Below are positions 51,653 to 57,983 of a stretch of 57,983 nucleotides of DNA, piece by piece. The stretch is from Gemmiger formicilis. Its GTDB lineage: Bacteria > Bacillota > Clostridia > Oscillospirales > Ruminococcaceae. The DNA is taken from NCBI RefSeq assembly GCF_024462815.1, contig NZ_JANGCG010000017.1:1-57983 (forward strand), given 5' to 3'. The position numbers and the translations under genes are program-made. How positions within the stretch are numbered: the first letter of the stretch is position 1; every line of letters starts with the position of its first letter. The notes beneath the pieces were generated by a model, which saw nothing but the letters and a program-made list of their open reading frames with translations, searched no databases and was not told the origin of the DNA.

Positions 51653-53725
51653 ATGTTGAAACAGCGCAAAGAAACGCCAAATAGCTCCGATCTGCCCATC
51701 TACCTGTTCAAGCAGGGCAATAATCAGGAGGCCTATCGCTTTTTCGGTGCGCACCTGTGTGAACAGAACGGCGAGGCTGGTGCTGTGTTCCGTGTGTGGG
51801 CACCGCACGCCAAGGCCGTCTCCATTGTGGGTGACTTCAACAGCTGGACACCCGGCGAGCACCCGATGGAAAAGCTGACGGACGGTATCTGGGAACGCTT
51901 TGTGCCCGGCATCAAGCAGTTTGATGTCTACAAATATTGCATCACAACCCCGGCGGATGAGCTGGTCTACAAGGCCGACCCCTATGCCTTCCATACCGAG
52001 ACCCGCCCCTCCAACGGCAGCAAGGTCTATGATATTGAGGGCTACATATGGGGCGATGCCGCATGGGTCAAGGAGGAGGACAAGCGGGATGTCATCAACA
52101 GCCCGATGTCCATCTATGAGCTGCAGGCCGGCAGCTGGAAGATGAAGGACCCCGAAAACGGTGTGCCCTACAGCTACGCCGAGCTGGCCGACGAGCTGAT
52201 TCCGTACATTAAAGAGATGGGCTACACCCATGTGGAGCTGCTGCCCATCACTGAATTTCCCTTTGACGGCAGCTGGGGCTATCAGGTTACCGGCTACTTT
52301 GCCCCCACCAGCCGCTACGGCACGCCCAAGGACTTTATGGCCTTTGTGGATAAGCTCCATCAGGCGGGCATCGGCGTTATTCTGGACTGGGTTCCCGCCC
52401 ACTTCCCGAAGGATGCCTACGGCCTGTATATGTTTGACGGCGCGCCCTGCTATGAGGACCCCAACCCCCGCCGCGGTGAGCATAAGGAATGGGGTACCAT
52501 GGTCTTTAACTACGGCATGAAGGAGGTCGAGAGCTTCCTGATTTCCAGCGCCATGTTCTGGGTGGATCGCTACCACATTGACGGTCTGCGCGTGGATGCT
52601 GTGGCCAGTATGCTCTACCTTGACTACAACCGCAAGGACGGCGAGTGGGAACAGAACGTCAAAGGCGGCAAGGAAAATCTGGAGGCAATCGCCTTCCTGC
52701 AGAAGCTGAATACCGCCATTCTGGGCCGGTATCCCCATAAAATGATGATTGCCGAGGAATCCACCGCATGGCCGCTGGTCACAAAGCCTGCAGCGGATGG
52801 CGGCCTGGGCTTCAACTTCAAGTGGAACATGGGCTGGATGAACGATATGCTCAGCTACATGAAAACCGACCCGCTGTTCCGCGCCGGCAACCATGGCAAG
52901 GTCACCTTCAGCTTCTTCTATGCCTTCAGCGAGAATTTTGTCCTGCCCATCAGCCATGATGAGGTTGTGCACGGCAAGTGCAGCCTGCTGAACAAGATGC
53001 CCGGCGATTACGAGGAAAAGTTCGCGAACCTGCGCACCTTCTTCGGCTATATGATGGCCCACCCCGGCAAAAAGCTGCTCTTTATGGGGCAGGACTTCGG
53101 CCAATTCATTGAGTGGGACGAGAAGAAGCAGCTGGACTGGATGCTGCTGGGCTACGACAAGCACCGTGAGCTGCAGAGCTATGTCAAGGCGCTGAACCAC
53201 TTCTACCGCGATACGCCTGCCCTGTGGCAGGTGGATTACAGCTGGGAGGGCTTCCAGTGGATTGTGCCCGATGACAGCAAGCAGAGTGTCATCGCCTTCC
53301 TGCGCCGCGATGCGGCCGGCAAGATGGTGCTGGTGGTCTGCAACTTCAACCCGGTGCTCCGCAAGGATTATGAGATGGGCGTGCCGAACCCCGGCAGCTA
53401 CAAGGAAATCCTTAATTCCGATGCGAAGGAATACGGCGGCTCCGGCGTCACCAACGGCACCGTCAAGAGCGTCAAGGGCCCGATGCACGGCTTCAACCAG
53501 CATATCGCTGTGACGCTGCCGCCGCTGTCCACGCTGTATTTCAGCGTGCCATCTGCCCGCAAGCCCCGGGCTGAAAAGCCCAAGGCAGAGGCCAAGGAGG
53601 CCGCAAAACCCGCCGCCAAACGGGCGGCAAAGCCCGCCAAGGCCGTTGCCCCTGCTGCACAGGCCCAGACGGACGCCGCCCCCAAACGCCGGGGACGCCC
53701 ACCCAAAGCCAAAGCTACGGTCTGA
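51653..53725 (+). CDS. glgB: 1,4-alpha-glucan branching enzyme with histone-H1-like AT-hook tail
   Basis: 690 residues. GH13 enzyme that makes alpha-1,6 branches in glycogen. CBM48-type N-domain (about 30-110, with VWAPHAKAVSIVGDFNSW), catalytic barrel with DGLRVDAVAS (nucleophile Asp ~314), IAEES (acid/base Glu ~367) and SHDEVVHG (~433). After the C-terminal beta domain a ~55-residue Lys/Ala/Pro tail (about 634-690) is added. It ends KRRGRPPKAKATV, a textbook AT-hook core RGRP at 680-683. Branching enzymes do not normally carry such a tail. The reading frame is continuous, with no frameshift or new start. AAGGGGAG precedes the ATG. First gene of glgBCDA. Confidence 0.95.
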   Translation: MLKQRKETPNSSDLPIYLFKQGNNQEAYRFFGAHLCEQNGEAGAVFRVWAPHAKAVSIVGDFNSWTPGEHPMEKLTDGIWERFVPGIKQFDVYKYCITTPADELVYKADPYAFHTETRPSNGSKVYDIEGYIWGDAAWVKEEDKRDVINSPMSIYELQAGSWKMKDPENGVPYSYAELADELIPYIKEMGYTHVELLPITEFPFDGSWGYQVTGYFAPTSRYGTPKDFMAFVDKLHQAGIGVILDWVPAHFPKDAYGLYMFDGAPCYEDPNPRRGEHKEWGTMVFNYGMKEVESFLISSAMFWVDRYHIDGLRVDAVASMLYLDYNRKDGEWEQNVKGGKENLEAIAFLQKLNTAILGRYPHKMMIAEESTAWPLVTKPAADGGLGFNFKWNMGWMNDMLSYMKTDPLFRAGNHGKVTFSFFYAFSENFVLPISHDEVVHGKCSLLNKMPGDYEEKFANLRTFFGYMMAHPGKKLLFMGQDFGQFIEWDEKKQLDWMLLGYDKHRELQSYVKALNHFYRDTPALWQVDYSWEGFQWIVPDDSKQSVIAFLRRDAAGKMVLVVCNFNPVLRKDYEMGVPNPGSYKEILNSDAKEYGGSGVTNGTVKSVKGPMHGFNQHIAVTLPPLSTLYFSVPSARKPRAEKPKAEAKEAAKPAAKRAAKPAKAVAPAAQAQTDAAPKRRGRPPKAKATV

Positions 53726-53785
53726 CCGTGTTTGGATATATGCTAAAAAACGGCATTGCGCCGAAATTTTAAGGGGAGAAATCTT

Positions 53786-55009
53786 ATGGCTAAAGAAATG
53801 ATCGCAATGATCCTGGCAGGCGGCCAGGGCTCGCGTCTGTATGCGCTGACCCAAAAGCTCGCCAAGCCGGCAGTTCCGTTTGGCGGAAAGTATCGTATCA
53901 TCGACTTCCCGCTGTCCAACTGTGTCAACTCTGACATTGATACCGTGGGCATCCTGACCCAGTACCAGCCCCTCGTCTTGAACGAGTATATCGGCAACGG
54001 CCAGCCGTGGGACCTGGACCGCCTGCATGGCGGTGTCCATGTCTTGCCGCCGTATCAGCAGGCCTCCGGCTCTGACTGGTACAAGGGCACGGCCAACGCC
54101 ATTTACCAGAATATTTCCTTCATCGACCGCTATGACCCCAAGTATGTCATCATCCTGTCCGGCGACCAGATTTGCAAGCAGGATTACTCTGACTTCCTGC
54201 GCTTCCACAAGGAGAAGAACGCAGAATTCTCCGTTGCCGTTATGGAGGTGCCATGGAGTGAGGCTTCCCGCTTCGGCCTGATGGTCACTGATGAGGATGA
54301 CCGCATCAACGCCTTCCAGGAGAAGCCGAAGGAGCCGAAGTCCAATCTGGCTTCCATGGGTATCTACATCTTCAACTGGGATATTCTGAAGAAGTACCTG
54401 ACCGAGGACGAGGCTGACCCCAACTCCGAGAACGATTTTGGCAAGAACGTTATTCCCAACCTGCTGAAGGATGGCCGCCGTATGTACGCCTACCACTTCA
54501 GCGGCTATTGGAAGGACGTGGGCACCATCTCCAGCCTGTGGCAGGCCAATATGGAGGTCCTCGACCCGAAACATTCCGGCATCAACCTGTTCGATGAAAA
54601 CTGGAAGATTTATTCCCGCAACACCGGCCGTCCCTGCCAGCAGATTGGCAGCGATGCAACCATCGTCAACTCGATGATTTCCGAAGGCTGCAAGGTCAAC
54701 GGCACGGTCAACAACTCCATCCTGTTCCCCGGCGCAGTTGTCGAGAAGGGCGCGACCGTGGAGGCGGCTGTCGTCATGGGCGGCACCGTTATCAAAGCCG
54801 GCGCGTCCGTCAAGCACTGCATCGTGGCCGAGAACGTCACGATTGAGGAGGGCGCTACCGTGGGCGCTATGCCCGAGGGCGGTCTGAACATTGCCGAGCC
54901 CGGCGATGTCGCTACCGTTGGCTCCGGCGTTGTCATCGGCAAGGGTGCAACGGTCGGCCCCAAGGCAATGGTCTCCAGCGATGTAAAGGATGGTGAGGAA
55001 CAATGGTAA
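53786..55009 (+). CDS. glgC: Glucose-1-phosphate adenylyltransferase, catalytic subunit
   Basis: 407 residues from the ATG at 53786 behind AAGGGGAG. It makes ADP-glucose from ATP and glucose-1-phosphate, the committed step of glycogen synthesis. [20 protein letters not shown] and [14 protein letters not shown] form the nucleotide site, [10 protein letters not shown] and FQEKPKEP the sugar-phosphate site. The C-terminus is a left-handed beta helix. It overlaps glgD by 7 bp, so the two subunits are coupled. Confidence 0.97.
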   Translation: MAKEMIAMILAGGQGSRLYALTQKLAKPAVPFGGKYRIIDFPLSNCVNSDIDTVGILTQYQPLVLNEYIGNGQPWDLDRLHGGVHVLPPYQQASGSDWYKGTANAIYQNISFIDRYDPKYVIILSGDQICKQDYSDFLRFHKEKNAEFSVAVMEVPWSEASRFGLMVTDEDDRINAFQEKPKEPKSNLASMGIYIFNWDILKKYLTEDEADPNSENDFGKNVIPNLLKDGRRMYAYHFSGYWKDVGTISSLWQANMEVLDPKHSGINLFDENWKIYSRNTGRPCQQIGSDATIVNSMISEGCKVNGTVNNSILFPGAVVEKGATVEAAVVMGGTVIKAGASVKHCIVAENVTIEEGATVGAMPEGGLNIAEPGDVATVGSGVVIGKGATVGPKAMVSSDVKDGEEQW

Positions 55010-56127
55010 ACAACAATGTGAATGCACTCGGCGTAATTTTCGCCAACACCTATGATAACCTCGTTCCCGAACTGGTGGCGGAGCGCTCGATGGGCTCCAT
55101 CCCGTTCGGCGGACGTTACCGCCTGATTGACTTTACGCTGTCCAGCATGGCAAACGCCGGTATCGACAACGTTTCTGTCATTGTGCGCAAGAACTACCAC
55201 TCCCTGATGGACCATCTGGGCGCAGGCCGTGAGTGGGATTTGACCCGCAAGCGCGGCGGTCTGAACATTGTGCCTCCCTTTGCCGAGCGCAGCGTCAAGC
55301 TGTACTCCGGCCGTGTGGACGCGCTGGACAGCATCCTGAACTGGCTGGAGGCCCAGAAGGAGCGCTATGTCATCCTGTCTGACTCCTACATTGCCATGAA
55401 CTTTGACTTCGGCAAGCTGGTGGACGCACACGTCAAGTCCGGCGCCGATGTCACGATGGTCTACAACCGTGCGCCCATTCCCGAGGGTGCCCGCAGTGAC
55501 AACTACACCATCCGTATGGATGAGGAAGGCCGCGTCACCGAGATTCTGTCCAACGATTATCGTATGGGTGAGCAGAACCTCGCCATGAACATCTACATCA
55601 TCGAGCGTGAGAGCCTGATTCACCTGATTCATGACGCCTCTGTCCGCGGCCTTGTCTACTTTGAGCGCGACATTCTGGCCCGCAACCTGAAGCTGCTGAA
55701 TGTGCAGGCCTTCAAGTTTGATGGCTATGTGGCCCGTGTCTCCGATATGAAGAGCTACTTTGACGAGAATATGCGTCTGCTCAAGGACGGCAGCATGGAG
55801 GCCCTGTTCGGACCCGCGCCCATCTACACCAAGATTCGTGACGATAACCCCACCCGCTATCTGGAGGGCAGCTCCGTCAAGAACAGCCTGCTGGCCGATG
55901 GTTGCGTCATTGAGGGCACGGTTGAAAACTGCGTCCTGTTCCGCGGCTGCAAGGTCAAGAAGGGCGCTGTTGTCAAGAACTGCGTCCTGATGCAGGATAC
56001 CGTTGTGGAGCCCAACTGCAATGTTGAGTACGTTGTGACCGACAAGAACGTCCACATTACCGAGGACAAGAAGCTGGCCGGCACCGACACCTTCCCGGTG
56101 TTTGTTGCCAAGAACCACAGCGTCTAA
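55003..56127 (+). CDS. glgD: GlgD, regulatory subunit of ADP-glucose pyrophosphorylase
   Basis: 374 residues, a GlgC paralogue. The N-terminal loop that binds ATP is degenerate ([18 protein letters not shown] in place of the GGxGxRL loop), as expected for the non-catalytic Firmicute subunit that modulates GlgC in a heterotetramer. The beta-helix C-terminus with [17 protein letters not shown] is intact. Confidence 0.95.
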   Translation: MVNNNVNALGVIFANTYDNLVPELVAERSMGSIPFGGRYRLIDFTLSSMANAGIDNVSVIVRKNYHSLMDHLGAGREWDLTRKRGGLNIVPPFAERSVKLYSGRVDALDSILNWLEAQKERYVILSDSYIAMNFDFGKLVDAHVKSGADVTMVYNRAPIPEGARSDNYTIRMDEEGRVTEILSNDYRMGEQNLAMNIYIIERESLIHLIHDASVRGLVYFERDILARNLKLLNVQAFKFDGYVARVSDMKSYFDENMRLLKDGSMEALFGPAPIYTKIRDDNPTRYLEGSSVKNSLLADGCVIEGTVENCVLFRGCKVKKGAVVKNCVLMQDTVVEPNCNVEYVVTDKNVHITEDKKLAGTDTFPVFVAKNHSV

Positions 56128-56194
56128 AAAGAACCCCCATCGGCGGCCGAACGCCGATACAGGGGAGAAAGAACGCTCATAGAGGTCGAACTCC

Positions 56195-56261
56195 CTCTCC
56201 CCGGAGTCGGCTTTGATGAGAGGGCGGGGGAGAGCCGAGCTTTTCCCTCGCCCTCATTTTT
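56195..56261 (+). promoter_or_regulatory. Two mutually exclusive hairpins between glgD and glgA
   Basis: CTCTCCCC (56195-56202) can pair with GGGGAGAG (56227-56234). Alternatively TGAG-A-GGGCG with GGGGA (56217-56231) pairs with TTCCC-T-CGCCCTCA (56243-56256), followed by five Ts: a terminator-like hairpin. A further hairpin ATCGGCG/CGCCGAT lies at 56139-56157. It may modulate glgA expression or be a degenerate repeat. Confidence 0.5.
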
Positions 56262-56284
56262 ATGATATTCGCACGGAGGTGCTT

Positions 56285-57703
56285 ATGAAAATCCTGTATG
56301 CAGCCAGCGAGGCTGCTCCGTTTGCCAAGTCCGGCGGTCTGGCCGATGTTGCGGGCGCCCTGCCCAAGGCACTTGTCCGCGACGGCATTGATGCCCGCGT
56401 TGTTATGCCGCTGTACGGCGATTTGAAGTTCAAGGACACGCTGACCTATGTTACCAACTTCAGCGTGCCTGTGGGCTGGCGCAGCCAGTATTGCGGTCTG
56501 TTCAAGGCTGAGCGCGACGGCGTTGTCTACTACTTCATCGACAACGAGTATTACTTCAAGCGCAGCGGCCTGTACGGCTTCTACGATGACGGCGAGCGCT
56601 TTGCCTTCTTTGCCCGCGCCATTCTGGAAATGCTGTTCTACACCGACTTTGAGCCGGACATCATCAACTGCAATGACTGGCAGACCGCGCTGACCCCGGT
56701 GTACTTGAACCTGTACTACCGCCATCTGGATAAATTCAGCCGCATCAAGACGGTGTTCACCATCCATAACATTGCCTATCAGGGCAAGTACGGCCTGGAC
56801 ATTCTGGAGGACACCTGCGGCATCGGCACACGCGACGCCCATGTTGTGGAATATGACGGCTGCGCCAACTTTATGAAGGGCGCTATCGAGTGTGCCGATA
56901 AGGTCACCACCGTCAGCCCCACCTACGCACAGGAAATTCTCAACCCATGGTTCAGCCATGGTCTGGACGGCCTGCTGCGCCAGAAGCAGTATAAGCTGTG
57001 CGGTATTCTGAACGGCATTGACGTGGATGTGTTCAACCCCGCCACCGACCCCGACATCGCCAAAAACTATGATGCCGAGACCTTCCAGGAGGGTAAGGCT
57101 GTCTGCAAGGCCGCCCTGCAGGATGAATTTGGCCTGCACAAGGATGGCAGCCCGGTTATGGCTATGGTCACCCGTCTGGTCGGCCATAAGGGCGTTGATT
57201 TGGTCCAAGCCATCGCCGAGGGCCTGTTGCAGCAGGGCATTGAGCTGGTTATCCTTGGCTCCGGCGAGGCCCAGTATGAAAACTACTTCAATGAGCTCTG
57301 CGCCCGCAACCCGGGCCGTGTCGGCGTTTACATCGGCTTCAATGCCAAGCTGGCACAGCAGATTTACGCCGGTGCTGATATCTTCCTGATGCCGTCCCGC
57401 TCCGAGCCCTGCGGTCTGGCCCAGATGGTTTCCTGCCGCTACGGCACTATCCCGGTCATCCGCGAGACCGGCGGCCTGAAGGACTCCATCCGTGACTCCG
57501 GCGATGGCTATGGCAATGGCTTCACCTTTGCCAACTACAACGCCCATGAGCTGTACGAGGCCTGCTGGCGTGCCAAGGAAGGCTACTGGCAGAAGGACGG
57601 CTGGCCCGTGCTGGTCAAGCGCGCCATGGAGTGCGACTTCAGCTGGTCCAACTCCGCCAAGAGCTATGAGGGCCTCTACAACGAGGTTGTCAACCTCTGG
57701 TAA
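56285..57703 (+). CDS. glgA: Glycogen synthase (ADP-glucose type)
   Basis: 472 residues from the ATG at 56285 with GGAGG upstream. GT5 enzyme that extends alpha-1,4-glucan chains from ADP-glucose. KSGGLADVAGALPKAL near the N-terminus holds the Lys-Gly-Gly ADP-glucose loop. The C-terminal GT-B half includes MPSRSEPCGLAQMVSCRYG with the catalytic Glu. It is 157 bp after glgD, with the double hairpin between. No glycogen phosphorylase follows; the operon covers synthesis only. Confidence 0.97.
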   Translation: MKILYAASEAAPFAKSGGLADVAGALPKALVRDGIDARVVMPLYGDLKFKDTLTYVTNFSVPVGWRSQYCGLFKAERDGVVYYFIDNEYYFKRSGLYGFYDDGERFAFFARAILEMLFYTDFEPDIINCNDWQTALTPVYLNLYYRHLDKFSRIKTVFTIHNIAYQGKYGLDILEDTCGIGTRDAHVVEYDGCANFMKGAIECADKVTTVSPTYAQEILNPWFSHGLDGLLRQKQYKLCGILNGIDVDVFNPATDPDIAKNYDAETFQEGKAVCKAALQDEFGLHKDGSPVMAMVTRLVGHKGVDLVQAIAEGLLQQGIELVILGSGEAQYENYFNELCARNPGRVGVYIGFNAKLAQQIYAGADIFLMPSRSEPCGLAQMVSCRYGTIPVIRETGGLKDSIRDSGDGYGNGFTFANYNAHELYEACWRAKEGYWQKDGWPVLVKRAMECDFSWSNSAKSYEGLYNEVVNLW

Positions 57704-57717
57704 ACCGCCCATTTTTC

Positions 57718-57737
57718 AAGCCGACAGGGAAGCCTGC
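57718..57737 (+). terminator. glg operon terminator
   Basis: AAGCCG-A-CAGG / CCTG-C-CGGCTT with a GAAG loop and a run of six Ts (57732-57737). Confidence 0.92.
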
Positions 57738-57822
57738 CGGCTTTTTTGATGGCCGGGGTGGGGGTTCCCCTTGACGCTGACCGCGCAGCTTGAAAAAAGT
57801 AATGTTTTTCCTGTAAAAACGC

Positions 57823-57851
57823 TTGACATTTGTTCTGCCAGCCGCTATAAT
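57823..57851 (+). promoter_or_regulatory. tRNA-Leu promoter
   Basis: Perfect TTGACA (57823-57828), 17-bp spacer, perfect TATAAT (57846-57851). Confidence 0.95.
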
Positions 57852-57889
57852 AATACACGTCGCCGAGATAACGGCGGCGAAAAGAATAT

Positions 57890-57976
57890 GCGGATGTGGC
57901 GGAACTGGCAGACGCGCTAGATTCAGGTTCTAGTTCCCTTAAAAGAGTGTGGGTTCAAATCCCTTCATCCGCACCA
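57890..57976 (+). tRNA. tRNA-Leu (anticodon CAG)
   Basis: 87 nt with encoded CCA. Acceptor GCGGATG pairs with CATCCGC. Anticodon stem CTAGA/TCTAG closes the loop TTCAGGT, giving anticodon CAG for CUG codons. A long variable arm (class II) and GGGTTCAAATCCC T-arm are present, all typical of tRNA-Leu. It is preceded by a perfect promoter and may be the first of a cluster beyond the edge. Confidence 0.97.
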
Positions 57977-57983
57977 AACAAAA

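Noticed and set aside
51638..55027. Open frame of ~1,130 codons on the minus strand opposite glgB and glgC
   Set aside because: It is an antisense shadow. GC-rich, biased codons leave few stops on the opposite strand; no ribosome-binding site and no recognisable domain, while the plus-strand genes are complete. Similar long antisense frames oppose fusA, tuf, guaB, leuA, leuC, clpB and glgA.

Overview
The window is a chromosomal segment of a GC-rich, low-oxygen gut Firmicute, most probably an Oscillospiraceae (Ruminococcaceae) member of the Faecalibacterium/Subdoligranulum/Gemmiger group. I infer this from the str-type genes (rpsL-rpsG-fusA-tuf), Rex, T-box and CIRCE control, a clostridial-style glgBCDA operon with a GlgD subunit, TepA, SdpRI and a plant-pectin locus. 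Promoters are strikingly regular: sigma-A -35/-10 pairs 17 bp apart stand in front of most transcription units. No phage, transposase, CRISPR array or rRNA was seen. One tRNA, tRNA-Leu(CAG), sits at the right edge.

Layout: 1-965, secreted alanine-rich protein made of near-identical 94-residue repeats, cut by the window edge. 1.3-5.9 kb, rpsL, rpsG, fusA, tuf, closed by two tandem terminators. 6.0-6.44 kb, a scar: promoter, a 25-residue cysteine-rich leader peptide, an intrinsic terminator and the first ~40 codons of an amino-acid ABC permease, cut off at the terminator of the next locus. 6.5-15.7 kb, pectin/rhamnogalacturonan use: GH28, GH105, TIM-barrel epimerase and pectinesterase on the minus strand, a divergent AraC regulator, and a CUT1 transporter (lipoprotein plus two permeases, no ATPase). 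16-18.3 kb, tdk, rex and divergent tepA. 18.4-21.6 kb, PadR plus a HAAS/DUF4097 membrane protein, then guaB. 21.8-26.8 kb, T-box-controlled leuACDB. 26.8-27.9 kb, a second PadR plus HAAS-type membrane protein pair. 28-39.5 kb, a ten-gene minus-strand surface-glycan operon (capE-capF-capG for UDP-L-FucNAc, three glycosyltransferases, DUF2304, MBOAT and SGNH acyl-transfer proteins, a hexapeptide acyltransferase). 39.6-42.1 kb, pepT and sdpRI. 42.2-45.1 kb, CIRCE-controlled clpB. 45.3-46.1 kb, mntP behind a yybP-ykoY manganese riboswitch. 46.1-49.1 kb, HAD phosphatase, exonuclease and a LysR regulator. 49.3-51.5 kb, DegV and an SGNH hydrolase. 51.5-57.7 kb, glycogen operon glgB-glgC-glgD-glgA. 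57.9 kb, tRNA-Leu.

How parts fit together: the pectin enzymes carry no signal peptides, so oligogalacturonides must be imported by the adjacent transporter and finished inside the cell. The leu operon is read through when tRNA-Leu is uncharged; the proposed CUG specifier matches the CAG anticodon of the tRNA in this window. CapE/F/G supply UDP-L-FucNAc to a WbuB-like transferase, while GT2/GT-C and MBOAT/SGNH genes imply glycosylation and acylation on the outer membrane face. The observations I rate highest are the cysteine leader with its decapitated operon, the perfect 94-residue repeat protein, the glycogen branching enzyme with a histone-H1-like AT-hook tail, the large hairpin leader at 46.2 kb, and the palindromes at several promoters.
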